Shown: positions 10,266 to 18,760 of the stretch, piece after piece
Numbering within the stretch: the first letter of the stretch is position 1
How the letters are laid out: each line of letters starts with the position of its first letter
From: Candidatus Eiseniibacteriota bacterium
Lineage (GTDB): Bacteria > Eisenbacteria > RBG-16-71-46
Reading direction: 5' to 3'
Assembly (NCBI GenBank): GCA_016178725.1
Contig: JACOSV010000058.1
Location: forward strand, 1 to 64,000
Length of the DNA stretch: 64,000 bases
Made by a program: the position numbers and the translations under genes
Notes under the pieces: generated by a model
Told to the model about the DNA's origin: nothing
Databases searched by the model: none
The model's input: only the letters and a program-made list of their open reading frames with translations

Positions 10266-11213
10266 TTAGCGGCGCCGGCCGATCTTGCGATAGAGGGTGC
10301 GCAGCCCGATCCCGAGCAGCGCAGCGGCGCGGCGCTTGTCGCCTGCGGTCGCGGCGAGCGTCGCGGCGATCAGCCGCGCCTCGACCTCCGCCACGGTCAT
10401 CCCGACGGCCATCGCGAGCGGTGGCGCGGCTTCCGCGGCGCCGGAGAGCCCGGGCGGCAGGTCGTCGATACCGAGCGGGCGCCGCCCGTGCGCGGCGATC
10501 ACCATGCGCTCGATCGTCGCCTCGAGTTCGCGCACGTTGCCGGGCCACGGGTGACGCGTCAGCCGCTCGATCACGCCGGGTGTGGCGCCCGCGACCTTGC
10601 GATGGTGTTCGCGGTTCGCCTCGCGCACGAAGCGCTCGACCAGGGCCGGCACGTCCTCGGCGCGCTCGGCGAGCGCGGGCATCACGATGCGCCCGACGCC
10701 GAGGCGCACGAGGAGATCCTCGCGGAAGCGCCCGGCGCGCACCTCGGCCTCGAGCGGCGCGCGCGCGACCGCGACGATGCGCACGTCGGCGCGGCGTGCG
10801 TCGCGTCCGCCGACGCGCTCGAACGCGTGGTGCTGGAGGAAGCGCAGCAGCCGCACCTGCGCCGGCGCCGGCAGCGCGCCCGCCTCCGCGAGGACGAGCG
10901 TCCCGCCGTCCCCGCGCTCGAGCGCTCCCGCCCGGGGTTCCGCGTCGGCATCCTCGGCGCCGAACAGCTCGCGCTCGATCGCGGCGGCGGGCGCGGCGCC
11001 GAGATCGAGCGTCACGAACGGCCCGTGCCGGCGCGGGCTCTCGCGATGGAGCGCGCGCGCCGCCCGCCGCTTGCCCGTGCCCGGGCCGCCCTCGATCAGC
11101 ACGTTCGCGCGCGTCCCGGCGAGATGGCGGATCTGCTCGCGCACGCGCGCGATCGCGCGCGAGCGCCCGGTGAGATCGGCGGTGTCCGCACGCGCGGCCG
11201 GCCGGCGGGTCAC
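10266..11213 (-). CDS. NtrC-family AAA+ protein with degenerate motor motifs and Fis-type HTH
   Basis: 315 residues: an AAA+ domain (about 15-245) and a C-terminal Fis-like helix-turn-helix (KRRAAALLGIGLRTLYRKIG, 292-311); no receiver or GAF domain. Walker A is present (GGPGTGKR). The sigma54-contact loop GAFTGA is missing: the stretch after ELFG reads AEDADAEPRAGALERG. Walker B reads TLVLAEAG where TLFLDEIG is expected, and the sensor I Asn is lost (VAVARA). Arg-finger region GRFREDL is retained. Established knowledge is that GAFTGA is essential for remodelling sigma54, so it is unlikely to activate sigma54 promoters; a DNA-binding regulator is more probable. The start is GTG at 11213, 12 bases after the peroxiredoxin stop. 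Confidence 0.8.
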   Translation of the reverse strand: MTRRPAARADTADLTGRSRAIARVREQIRHLAGTRANVLIEGGPGTGKRRAARALHRESPRRHGPFVTLDLGAAPAAAIERELFGAEDADAEPRAGALERGDGGTLVLAEAGALPAPAQVRLLRFLQHHAFERVGGRDARRADVRIVAVARAPLEAEVRAGRFREDLLVRLGVGRIVMPALAERAEDVPALVERFVREANREHHRKVAGATPGVIERLTRHPWPGNVRELEATIERMVIAAHGRRPLGIDDLPPGLSGAAEAAPPLAMAVGMTVAEVEARLIAATLAATAGDKRRAAALLGIGLRTLYRKIGRRR

Positions 11214-11225
11214 GACGCCGCGTCG

Positions 11226-11693
11226 CTAGCGGAGGCTCTCGAGAGCCGCGAGGATCCGTCCGTTGTCGGGAACCTCGGCCGTCGTCGGCGCGACGTCCTT
11301 GTAGGCGATGCGGCCATCCTTGCCGACCACGAACACCGCGCGCCCCGAGTGGCCGGCGTCGAGCAGCACGCCGTACGCGGCGCTCGTCTCGCGGCGGAAG
11401 TCGGAGAGCAGCGGAAACGAGAGTCGCAGCCGATCGGCGAACGCGGAGTTCGCCCAGTGGCTGTCGACGCTCACGCCGAACACCACCGCATCGAGATCGG
11501 TGAAGCGGCCGAGCTCGCGCTCGATCGTCGGCAGCTGGTGCGAACACACCGGCGAGAACGCGAGCGGATAGAACACCAGCACGACGTGCCTTTTCCCGCG
11601 GTACTCCGCGAGCGTGACGGCCTGTCCTCCCGGGCCCTTGAGGTTGAACTCGGGCGCGGGCTGACCGACGTCCGGCGTCGCCGACGGCGGCAT
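11226..11693 (-). CDS. 1-Cys peroxiredoxin (AhpE-like)
   Basis: 155 residues with the peroxiredoxin fold. FYPLAFSPVCSHQLP carries the peroxidatic Cys in the P-x-x-x-S/T-x-x-C motif; it is the only cysteine, so the resolving thiol must come from another molecule, as in AhpE. LSDFRRETSAAYGV and AVFVVGKDGRI are also conserved. It reduces hydroperoxides in the cytoplasm. ATG preceded by GGGGAGGTCTCG. The degenerate AAA+ regulator follows in what looks like a two-gene operon. Confidence 0.9.
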   Translation of the reverse strand: MPPSATPDVGQPAPEFNLKGPGGQAVTLAEYRGKRHVVLVFYPLAFSPVCSHQLPTIERELGRFTDLDAVVFGVSVDSHWANSAFADRLRLSFPLLSDFRRETSAAYGVLLDAGHSGRAVFVVGKDGRIAYKDVAPTTAEVPDNGRILAALESLR

Positions 11694-11792
11694 CGAGACC
11701 TCCCCAGGATCGTGCGGGTGACGGGAGCGCGCATTATCCGGGACGCCCCGGAGGTGTCAAACGTGCGTCCGGCGCGTGCGTCCAACCCAGCG

Positions 11793-12428
11793 TCAGGCGT
11801 CCGCGACCGCCGGCTCGCGCGCCGGCGCCGGCGTGGCGCGGCCCGGCCGCCGCAGCACGTCCTGACTCACGGCGGCGAGCTCGTTCCACGAACCGATGCC
11901 GCGCTCCGACGCCCAGCGCGACGCGAGCCTCAGCAGGAGCTGCGCGGTGGTGAGTGCGTCGCCGAGCGCGCGATGCTTCGGCTGGTGCGGCAGATCGAAG
12001 CGCGCGGCGAGCGCTTCGAGCGCGTGGCCGCCGGCGCCGGGGAGTCCGCGCGCGAGCCCGAGCGTGTCGATCACGGGATTGTGGAGCGGCAGGGCGCCGC
12101 CGCGGCGCAGCATCGGACGCAGGAACGCGAGATCGAACGCGGCGTGGTGGAAGACCAGCATGCGATCGCCGCAGCGCCGCCGCAGCTCGGCCGCGACCTG
12201 GGCGGCGGGCGGCGCCGCCGCGACCATCGCGTCGTCGATGCCGTGCACCGCCGTGGCCTCGGCGGGAATCGGCCGGTCCGGCGAGACGAGGCTCGACCAC
12301 GTTTCGCCGATCGCGCCGTCGTCGATCGCAACCGTCGCCACCTCGACGATGCGGTGCCCGCCGGCCGCATCGAATCCGGTGGTCTCGGTGTCCACGACCA
12401 CGAGCGCCTGGCGGCTCGGCAGCGGCAC
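11793..12428 (-). CDS. DnaQ-like 3'-5' exonuclease
   Basis: 211 residues. All DEDDh exonuclease motifs are visible: VVVDTETTGF (Exo I, near residues 11-20), HHAAFDLAFL (Exo II) and HRALGDALTT (Exo III). The fold is that of DNA polymerase III epsilon subunit, but a short stand-alone version like this may act in repair or RNA processing. Start GTG at 12428 after GGGGAGGACCGC. The C-terminal ~45 residues are unrelated to the exonuclease fold. There is no polymerase gene nearby. Confidence 0.88.
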   Translation of the reverse strand: MPLPSRQALVVVDTETTGFDAAGGHRIVEVATVAIDDGAIGETWSSLVSPDRPIPAEATAVHGIDDAMVAAAPPAAQVAAELRRRCGDRMLVFHHAAFDLAFLRPMLRRGGALPLHNPVIDTLGLARGLPGAGGHALEALAARFDLPHQPKHRALGDALTTAQLLLRLASRWASERGIGSWNELAAVSQDVLRRPGRATPAPAREPAVADA

Positions 12429-12464
12429 GCGGTCCTCCCCGGGGACGCCAGACTCTGTCGGAGC

Positions 12465-12980
12465 CTAGTGCGGCGCGTCGGCCCCGTTCGCCTTGAGGAA
12501 CGCCTCGAACGTCTCGCCGCGATCGAGGTAGCCGTCGCCGATGTAGCGCAGCACGAGCAGGAAGCGATCGGCCGGCACGTAACCCGGCACGCTGATGAGG
12601 TGGTCGCCGCCGGATTTGAGGAAGATCGTGGTGGGATAGTCGCTGACCTCGAAGCGTGCGGCGAGCGCCTGCGACGTGAACAGCTTGCCCTGGTAGCGCG
12701 CGGCGTCGGTCGCCTCGGCGTTGAGCTTCACGAGCACGAACTTGCGCGCGAGGTAGTCGCGGATCTCGGGCCGCGTGTAGACGTCGGCCTCCATCCGGCG
12801 GCACCAGCCGCACCAGTCCGTGTAGACGTCGACCAGCACGTGGCGGCCCGAGCTCTTCGCCTCGTCGAGGCCGCGATCCCATGCGCGCCACGCGAGCGGC
12901 GGGACCGCGGTGCGGCCGGGTGCGGCCGGGAGCGCGAGGAGCGCGAGGCAGGCCAACGGCAGGACGAAACGAAGACGCAT
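12465..12980 (-). CDS. Exported thioredoxin-like protein
   Basis: 171 residues. A signal peptide (about 1-22) precedes a thioredoxin fold of the DUF255/Thioredoxin_7 type: VDVYTDWCGWCRRMEADVY holds the redox pair CGWC and YPTTIFLKSGG the cis-Pro loop. It probably works in the periplasm as a thiol oxidoreductase or reductase. The chosen ATG at 12980 follows GGGGATTCC; a longer reading from 13031 would place residues before the signal peptide and is not favoured. Confidence 0.85.
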   Translation of the reverse strand: MRLRFVLPLACLALLALPAAPGRTAVPPLAWRAWDRGLDEAKSSGRHVLVDVYTDWCGWCRRMEADVYTRPEIRDYLARKFVLVKLNAEATDAARYQGKLFTSQALAARFEVSDYPTTIFLKSGGDHLISVPGYVPADRFLLVLRYIGDGYLDRGETFEAFLKANGADAPH

Positions 12981-13038
12981 GGAATCCCCGGAATCACGGC
13001 CGCTGGTGCGGGAGCGTGAAAAGCCTAGCATGGGCGCG

Positions 13039-13875
13039 CTAGCCGTGCACCGTGTGGCGCAGCGTCTCGCCGGGTCGGGACGGGTCGAACCGCACGCCGC
13101 ACAGGCGATCGGTGCCGAACTGTCCGGGGTTCACCACGACCGTCGCGCCGATCGCGTCGCGCCACGCGCCCGAGATCCGCGGCGATTCGTGGATGTGGCC
13201 CGAGAGCACGAGCGGCGGCTGGTGACGCTCGGCGAACGCGCGGATCGCGCGCGATCCGACGTGGACGCGCGCGCCGATCATGTCGCAGCGCGTCGCGCGC
13301 GGGGGCGAGTGCGTGACCCACACCGTCTCGCCAGCCGCGGTGCGCCGCGCGAGATCGTCGAGCGCCGCGGCGATCGTCGGCTCGCGGCGGTCGGGATCGA
13401 AGACGTACGGCGCGCGCGCGCCGCCGCGGCTGGCCCAGCCGTCGAGCCGCACCGGCGTCTCGGGCGCGCCGTCGTCCCAGCGCTCCCAGTCCTTGAGGCC
13501 GCCGGGCGTGATCGGCACCCACGAGAGCCCGGCGACCGCGACGCCCCCGACCGAGACGACGCGGTCGTGGAGCAGCCGCCACAGGTCGCCGTCGCGACGC
13601 TCGAGCGAGCCGTGGTTCGCGGCCCAGTCGTCGTTGCCCATCATCAGCAGCAGCGACGTCGCGGGCGAAGCCTCGCGCACGCGGCGCGCAAACTCGACCA
13701 GGAATCCCTCAAGGAAGACCCTCTGGCGCTGGATGCCGTCGGCGCCGCCCGAGTGCGGCGCGAGATCGCCGCCGATGATCGCGACCGCCGGCCGGTGGGC
13801 CGCGACGGTCGCGAGGAGCTGCTCGTAGAGCGCGGACTGACCGTGCAGATCGGAGGTGTAGAGCCACTCGGACAC
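13039..13875 (-). CDS. Calcineurin-like metallophosphoesterase
   Basis: 278 residues from the GTG at 13875, which follows CGGAGGACCGC; an ATG 33 bases further upstream has no ribosome site. Metal-binding motifs in order: SDLHG (8-12), GGDLAPHSGG, MGNDDW (where GNHD is usual), THSPP and SGHIHES. Such enzymes hydrolyse phosphomono- or diesters using a two-metal centre. The replacement of His by Asp in the GNHD motif is noteworthy, but occurs in distant members. Probably cytoplasmic; substrate unknown. Confidence 0.88.
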   Translation of the reverse strand: MSEWLYTSDLHGQSALYEQLLATVAAHRPAVAIIGGDLAPHSGGADGIQRQRVFLEGFLVEFARRVREASPATSLLLMMGNDDWAANHGSLERRDGDLWRLLHDRVVSVGGVAVAGLSWVPITPGGLKDWERWDDGAPETPVRLDGWASRGGARAPYVFDPDRREPTIAAALDDLARRTAAGETVWVTHSPPRATRCDMIGARVHVGSRAIRAFAERHQPPLVLSGHIHESPRISGAWRDAIGATVVVNPGQFGTDRLCGVRFDPSRPGETLRHTVHG

Positions 13876-13920
13876 GCGGTCCTCCGCGACCGGACAACTT
13901 CCGAACAAATCGAGTGCGCG

Positions 13921-13950
13921 AATCTAATCGAGCGCTCCGCGCGCCCGCAA
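13921..13950 (-). promoter_or_regulatory. Promoter of the metallophosphoesterase gene
   Basis: Minus-strand TTGCGG (13945-13950), 18-bp spacer, TAGATT (13921-13926). The predicted start of transcription lies about 40 bases before the GTG at 13875. Confidence 0.55.
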
Positions 13951-13966
13951 CGGCGGGAGAATCCCC

Positions 13967-13996
13967 TTGACCCGCCCGGCCGCGGCTACCGATACT
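13967..13996 (+). promoter_or_regulatory. Promoter of the carbohydrate-binding-like protein gene
   Basis: TTGACC (13967-13972), 18-bp spacer, GATACT (13991-13996); it lies back to back with the phosphoesterase promoter. The leader to the ATG at 14063 is about 60 bases and ends in GAAAGG. Confidence 0.5.
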
Positions 13997-14062
13997 TTTC
14001 GCTCGCTTCCCGCGCTGCGTGATCCTCCCGCCACCGCCGCCCATCTCCGAAAGGTGCGTTCC

Positions 14063-15265
14063 ATGTCGCCTCGTATCGCCGTGTGCGCCGTGCTGGCGCT
14101 CGGCGTCCTGATCGCATGCCCGCCCGCGTCGCGAGCCGCGGCGGCCGGCAACCTGCTCGTCAATCCCGATTTCGAAACCGCGCTGTCCGGCCACGCGTGG
14201 ATGCCCGCCGGCTGGGACACGTCGTGGTCGCATCTGCCGACGGTGTTCTTCGGTCGCGACACCAGCGGCGCCCACGGCGGGCGCTACGCGGTCAGCGTCG
14301 CGAACGTCAGCACGCTGATGCCGATCTGGCACAACTGGAGCCAGACCGTGCTGGTCGCCTCCGAGGCGTGGGGCAAGGACGCGGTGTTCTCGATCTGGAC
14401 GCGGAGCAACGGCGTTCAGGGCCGCGGCTACGTGCTGCTGCAGGCGTATCGCGACACGGTCGGCAAGATGTCGCGCATCTGGGGCGTTTCGCGCGACACT
14501 GCGATGATCCGGATCGGCGTGCGCGCGACCAGCGATCCGTACGTCTACCTGGGCATGAAACGCGAGTACTTCTCCGACAACGAGACCGGATGGGTGCGCC
14601 GCGAGGTGCGCGTGTACGTGCCGCCCTCGACGAACATCTTGATCGTGCGCGGCGGCCTGTTCGGCGTCGGGCAGGTCTTCTTCGACGACGCCTCGCTGGC
14701 GCTCGAGCCGGCGCGGCCAGCGGCGGAGCTGCCCGTCGGCGTGAATCTGCTCCGCGATCCGGGATTCGAGGGCAGCGGCGACGAATGGGAGTACTCGATG
14801 CCGCCCTACGACGACATGCGCTGCGACCGCGACACGAGCGTCGCGCACGACGGCAAGGCGTCGGTGCGGTTCACCGGCGGCACGGTGGGCATGGTGATGA
14901 CCCGCGCCGGCGTCGCGCAGGTGATCGGCAATCGGAACATCGGCGGCAAGCGCGTGCGCCTGACCGGTTGGATCAAGACCGACAGCCTGCGCAGCAGCGC
15001 ATCGATCAAGCTCTACGCGACGACCGCCGCCGGCGATTCCGACGTCGCCGCGCCGAGCCTCATCAGCAACACCGCGCCGTGGACCAAGCTCTCGCTCGAG
15101 ATGGACGTGCCGACCGACAGCTATCAGCTCTGGGCGTGGCTGCTCTACAACGCGCCCGCGGTGGGCAAGGTGTGGTTCGACGACGCCTCGCTCGAGGTGC
15201 TCGGTCCGGCGAAGGTGCAGCGTCCGAAGCCGCCGCACCCGGTGGGACGCAGGCTCGGCCGCTGA
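14063..15265 (+). CDS. Secreted protein with two galactose-binding-like (CBM4/9-type) domains
   Basis: 400 residues with a signal peptide (about 1-27). Two similar beta-sandwich modules follow, each opening with N-L-L-x-(N/D)-P-x-F-E (NLLVNPDFETA near 31, NLLRDPGFEGS near 233) and closing with VFFDDASL/VWFDDASLEV, the hallmark of carbohydrate-binding CBM_4_9 sandwiches. No catalytic domain is present. It is exported and probably binds a polysaccharide, or serves as a surface protein. Single-gene unit followed by a perfect hairpin. Confidence 0.8.
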   Translation: MSPRIAVCAVLALGVLIACPPASRAAAAGNLLVNPDFETALSGHAWMPAGWDTSWSHLPTVFFGRDTSGAHGGRYAVSVANVSTLMPIWHNWSQTVLVASEAWGKDAVFSIWTRSNGVQGRGYVLLQAYRDTVGKMSRIWGVSRDTAMIRIGVRATSDPYVYLGMKREYFSDNETGWVRREVRVYVPPSTNILIVRGGLFGVGQVFFDDASLALEPARPAAELPVGVNLLRDPGFEGSGDEWEYSMPPYDDMRCDRDTSVAHDGKASVRFTGGTVGMVMTRAGVAQVIGNRNIGGKRVRLTGWIKTDSLRSSASIKLYATTAAGDSDVAAPSLISNTAPWTKLSLEMDVPTDSYQLWAWLLYNAPAVGKVWFDDASLEVLGPAKVQRPKPPHPVGRRLGR

Positions 15266-15271
15266 CGCGCG

Positions 15272-15291
15272 CGCGGGACGCACGTCCCGCG
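15272..15291 (+). terminator. Terminator after the CBM-like gene
   Basis: CGCGGGACG and CGTCCCGCG form a perfect stem (15272-15280 with 15283-15291) seven bases past the stop codon. Confidence 0.55.
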
Positions 15292-15319
15292 TGGAATTCC
15301 GTCGCACCGCACTCGAGCC

Positions 15320-15450
15320 TTGACAGCTTCTTCGCGACGGGCACATGCTTGGTGTGCAGCCGGGCAGAAAGTCCTCCTTGGCAGGGAGCTTTCCGACCTG
15401 AGCCGAGGTCCCGTTCGCTGCACGGGGCCTGTCCGAGCGCGGACGTGCGG
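15320..15450 (+). ncRNA. Candidate structured small RNA in a convergent gap
   Basis: The 512-base gap between convergent genes has no credible reading frame. TTGACA (15320-15325), 18 bases and CATGCT (15344-15349) form a possible promoter. About five bases later a three-way junction can be drawn: outer stem GTGCAG/CTGCAC (15354-15359 with 15418-15423) continued by CGG/CCG, arm one GAAAG..CTCC/GGAG..CTTTC (15367-15393) and arm two GACCT/AGGTC (15395-15410). A further hairpin GTCCG/CGGAC (15431-15444) follows. It is not tmRNA, RNase P, SRP RNA or tRNA by their conserved sequences. Whether it is transcribed is unknown. Confidence 0.35.
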
Positions 15451-15759
15451 AATTCACGAGCGAGGTGAGCGCACGTTTCGGGCGAGGGCCGAGCGGTGAA
15501 GGGGCTGTGCGGCGTTCGAATCACTGGCCCGAAGTGGTTCCCTCTCGACGCCGATTCGCCCGGAGGCCCCCCCTCCAAACTGCGGCGATTCGGTATTGGC
15601 TGCCTGCGGCCCCCACCCATGACATAGGTGCATCCCTGACGGCGAGCGCGTGCGCGCCGGCGCCGGGGCGAGGTGTGGTGTGGGGCCGAGTCCCGGCATG
15701 GGCCTTTCCAGCCCGTGTCAGGCTGCCCGAGCCTTAGGGGGTCGGCCCCTTGAGTCGTC

Positions 15760-15777
15760 GGCGCGCGGGCGCGCGCC
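15760..15777 (-). terminator. Terminator of the deacetylase-family gene
   Basis: GGCGCGC/GCGCGCC (15760-15766 with 15771-15777) abuts the stop codon of the minus-strand gene; a second small hairpin AGGGG/CCCCT lies at 15736-15750. Confidence 0.45.
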
Positions 15778-16698
15778 TCAACCGTCCGCGTTCGCGCTTC
15801 GGGCCGCGAGCCGCAGCGCCTGCTCGCAGGTCGACTGGTGGATGCGCACGGTGTCGCTGACGCGCCGCGCGTAGCCGCCGCCCAGCGTCACGACCAGCGG
15901 AATGCCGTGCTCGGCGCAGCCGGCGATCACCAGGCGGTCGCGCTCGGCGAGCCCCGCGAGCGTCATGCGCAGCGAGCCGAGCTGGTCGTCCTCATAGGGA
16001 TCCGCGCCCGCCTGATAGAAGACTATCTCGGGGCGATGCGCCCACACGCGCGGCAGCGCCGCCGCGAGACGGCCGTTGAACGTCGCGTCGTCGGCGCCGT
16101 TCTCGAGGCCGATGTCGAGGTCGCTGCACTCCTTGACCGGGTAGAGTTGCTGCTGATGGATCGAGAACGTGAACACGCTCTCGTCGTCCTGGAAGATCCG
16201 CGCGGTGCCGTTGCCCTGATGCAGATCGCAGTCCACGACCGCGGCGCGGCGGATCGCCCCCTCCCGCTGCAGCACGCGGATCGCGACCGCGAGGTCGTTG
16301 ATGTAGCAGAACCCCGAGGCGAGATCGGCGAACGCGTGATGGAATCCGCCGCCCAGGTGGACGCCGGCGCCGTGGCGCAGCGCGTGGCGCGCGGTCAGGG
16401 TCGTGCCGCCCGCGGCCAGCACGTAGGCGACGACGATCTCCGGCGTGAGCGGCAGCTCGGACATCGAGGTGCGCGGCGTGCGCCGGAGCGATTCCAGATC
16501 GTCGAGGTACTCGGGTGTGTGCACGAGGAGCAGGTCGTCGCGGCACGCCGGTTCGGGGGTCGCGACGTCGCCCGCGGCGACTGCACCCGCGGCGATCAGC
16601 GCATCGCGCACCAGCCGGTACTTCGCGGTCGGGAACACGTGGCTGCCGATGTCGCACTCGTACGCGGGGGAGAACACGACCGACGACCGACGGTTCAT
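15778..16698 (-). CDS. Histone deacetylase family (class II-like) deacetylase
   Basis: 306 residues. The zinc-hydrolase core is complete: LGGGFHHAF (active-site His pair), GFCYINDLAVA, VDCDLHQGNGT (Asp and His zinc ligands) and QAGADPYEDDQLG with the third ligand; VTLGGGYARR is near the C-terminus. Bacterial members of this family deacetylate acetylpolyamines, acetoin-related substrates or proteins; the substrate here cannot be told. Cytoplasmic, no signal peptide. Divergent from the ABC transporter genes. Confidence 0.9.
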   Translation of the reverse strand: MNRRSSVVFSPAYECDIGSHVFPTAKYRLVRDALIAAGAVAAGDVATPEPACRDDLLLVHTPEYLDDLESLRRTPRTSMSELPLTPEIVVAYVLAAGGTTLTARHALRHGAGVHLGGGFHHAFADLASGFCYINDLAVAIRVLQREGAIRRAAVVDCDLHQGNGTARIFQDDESVFTFSIHQQQLYPVKECSDLDIGLENGADDATFNGRLAAALPRVWAHRPEIVFYQAGADPYEDDQLGSLRMTLAGLAERDRLVIAGCAEHGIPLVVTLGGGYARRVSDTVRIHQSTCEQALRLAARSANADG

Positions 16699-16780
16699 GG
16701 CGCGATCATGGTGCCACCACGTTCCGACCGGCGCAAAAACACGCGCCGCGCCCGCCTATCGCGCCCGCGCGCCGCTCGGC

Positions 16781-16786
16781 TACAAT
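16781..16786 (+). promoter_or_regulatory. -10 box of the ABC transporter operon
   Basis: TACAAT lies 12 bases before the ATG at 16799, giving a leader of about five bases. No clear -35 box is visible. Confidence 0.4.
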
Positions 16787-16798
16787 CTCCGAACTCGC

Positions 16799-18022
16799 AT
16801 GTCCGTCACCGACCCCGCGCAGGTCCACGCGTTCCGCGCCCTCGCCCGCCGCCTCGCGCGCCGCCGCCTGCGGCAGCTCGATCTCCGCGTCCGCATCGAG
16901 CTGGCCGCGATCGCGCTCCTGATCGACGGCTTCGTCTTCTGGCAGACGCGCGTGCCGCTCGACGGTCTGGTGCGCGCGCACGGGCCCGCGGTCGGCGTCC
17001 TGGCGGTCGCCGCCGGGCTCGCCGCGCTGCTGATCGCAGCACTCACGCTCGCCGCCCTCCATCATGCGCGCCGGCTCGAGGCCGGGCCGCGCGGGCCCGA
17101 GTGGCTGGCGCTGCCGCTGGTACCTGCGCCGCTCGCGGCGCACCTCGCCGGCGAGTCGAGCGCGCTCGCGCTGTGGCTCGCCGCACCCGCGGCCGCGATC
17201 CTCGCGGCCTCGATCGGCATCGTCCCGGTCGTCGCGACCGTGGCGCTCGCGCTCGCGTTCGCGCCGCTGCTCGCCGGCGCGCGTGCGGTCGGCGGCTCGA
17301 TCGGGCTCGTGCTCGCGCTCCGCCGCATCCCGGCGGGCGGGCGCGGCGCGCCGATCGAGCGCGTGCTGGCGGTCGCCGCGCCCCGCGCACGGCGGCGGCG
17401 GCTCCCGCGTCCGGCGTGGCGCCGGATGCCGGCGTGGCGCGCGCTCGTCGAGAAGGACCTGCGCGTCACGTGGCGGCGCGGCGCGCTCCGGCGCAGCGCG
17501 CTGATGGCGCTCGTGGTCGCCGTCGCCTCGCTCGCGGCGTGGTGGCTCCCGGCCGAGCTCCCGCTCCGCCACTTCATCGCCTTCGGCCTCGCACTGGTCG
17601 CGGCGGCGCTCCTCGCCCAGTGGCTGGTCGCGCTCTCCGGCTCGGATCCGTTCGACACGCTGCGCACGCTGCCGATCGGGCTCGGCGGCGTCTGGGGCGC
17701 GCGCGCCGTGTGGGCGCTCGCGGGCGCGCTGCTGCTCGTCACAAGCCACGCGCTCGTCGCGCGCGAGCTGTCGCCGCACGCGCTCGAGATCTTCCTCGTC
17801 TGGTCCGGACTCGCGGCCGTGGGCATCGGCGTGCTCGGCGTCAATTACGGCGTCACGCTCTTCCCGCGCGCCGACCTGGCCGAGCGCATGCTCGGGCTCT
17901 CGCTCGGCCTCGCGGTCGCGGCCAGCATCATGATCCCGCTCTCTGGCTGGATCGTGCTGCTCACCGCGATCCTCCACTCCGCGCGGCGCCTGCCGCGCTG
18001 GTCGCGGCTCGAGGCGTCGTGA
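16799..18022 (+). CDS. ABC transporter permease subunit
   Basis: 407 residues with about ten hydrophobic helices and an Arg-rich cytoplasmic loop in the middle (around 195-215) followed by VEKDLRVTWRRGALRRS, a layout found in ABC-2-type exporter permeases. The next gene is its ATPase and overlaps it by GTGA, so the two are made together. Substrate unknown. The homologous sequence begins at MSVTDPAQ; the short distance to the -10 box supports this start. The upstream part of the same open frame is antisense to the deacetylase gene and is ignored. Confidence 0.72.
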   Translation: MSVTDPAQVHAFRALARRLARRRLRQLDLRVRIELAAIALLIDGFVFWQTRVPLDGLVRAHGPAVGVLAVAAGLAALLIAALTLAALHHARRLEAGPRGPEWLALPLVPAPLAAHLAGESSALALWLAAPAAAILAASIGIVPVVATVALALAFAPLLAGARAVGGSIGLVLALRRIPAGGRGAPIERVLAVAAPRARRRRLPRPAWRRMPAWRALVEKDLRVTWRRGALRRSALMALVVAVASLAAWWLPAELPLRHFIAFGLALVAAALLAQWLVALSGSDPFDTLRTLPIGLGGVWGARAVWALAGALLLVTSHALVARELSPHALEIFLVWSGLAAVGIGVLGVNYGVTLFPRADLAERMLGLSLGLAVAASIMIPLSGWIVLLTAILHSARRLPRWSRLEAS

Positions 18023-18750
18023 CGCTGCGGGTCGCGGACCTGCGCCGCCGCTACGGCGCGATCGTCGCGCTCGACGGCGTCTCGCTCGAGATCCGCCGCG
18101 GCGAGGTGCTCGGCCTGCTCGGCGCGAACGGCGCGGGCAAGAGCACGCTGCTGCGCACCGTGGCGGGGCTCCAGCCTCCGGACGAGGGCACGGTGACCGT
18201 GGACGGCGTCGATCTCTTCGCCGATCCGGTCGGCGCCCGCCGGCGGCTCGGCTATGCGGCCGAGGAGCCGAGCTTCTACGAGGAGCTCTCGGCCGAGGAG
18301 TATCTGGCGTTCGTCGCCGCCGTGCGCGGTCTCGACCCCGAAGCGGCGAAGGCGCGCGCCGCGGCGCTCGCCGACGCCCTCGGACTCGCCGGGCGCACGG
18401 ACGAGCCGGTGCAGCAGTTCTCGCACGGCATGCGCAAGAAGCTGTCGTTCATCGCCGCGGTCCTGCATCGTCCGCCGGTGCTGCTGTGCGACGAGGCGCT
18501 CGAGGGATTCGACGCCGGCGGGGCGCTCGCGGCGAAGCGCGAGCTGCGCGCGCTCGCCGACGAGGGCACGGCCGTGCTGTTTTCGAGCCACGTCACCGAG
18601 ACCATCGAGCGCCTCTGCGACCGCGTGCTGCTGCTGCGCCGCGGCCGCGTCGCGCGCGAGCTCGACCGATCCGCCTGGGGCGCGCCCGCGCCCGGACCCT
18701 CTCCGCTCGAGCGCGAATTCCTGGCGCTCGAGGGCACGACCTCCACGTAG
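18019..18750 (+). CDS. ABC transporter ATP-binding protein
   Basis: 243 residues: Walker A GANGAGKST, Q-loop near EEPSFYEEL, signature QFSHGMRKKL (a variant of LSGGQ seen in exporters of the CcmA/NatA/BcrA kind), Walker B PVLLCDEALEGFD and switch SSHVTETIE. GTG start overlaps the permease stop (GTGA). It powers the neighbouring permease. The next gene starts 10 bases downstream, which suggests a three-gene operon. Confidence 0.9.
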   Translation: MTLRVADLRRRYGAIVALDGVSLEIRRGEVLGLLGANGAGKSTLLRTVAGLQPPDEGTVTVDGVDLFADPVGARRRLGYAAEEPSFYEELSAEEYLAFVAAVRGLDPEAAKARAAALADALGLAGRTDEPVQQFSHGMRKKLSFIAAVLHRPPVLLCDEALEGFDAGGALAAKRELRALADEGTAVLFSSHVTETIERLCDRVLLLRRGRVARELDRSAWGAPAPGPSPLEREFLALEGTTST

Positions 18751-18760
18751 AGGAGACCGC

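Noticed and set aside
10065-13019. A 984-codon plus-strand frame across five minus-strand genes
   Set aside because: Crosses gene boundaries of recognised minus-strand proteins (AAA+, peroxiredoxin, exonuclease, thioredoxin) and shows no family motif.
15361-15375. AGAAAGTCC, similar to the RNase P RNA conserved region
   Set aside because: The context GGAAAGTCCGGGC is lacking and no ACAGAA/CR-V element follows within the gap.
15510-15545. TTCGAATC in the 15.3-15.8 kb gap suggesting a tRNA T-arm
   Set aside because: The bases on either side of TTCGAAT (CGGCG and CACTG) do not pair and no acceptor stem or anticodon arm can be drawn.
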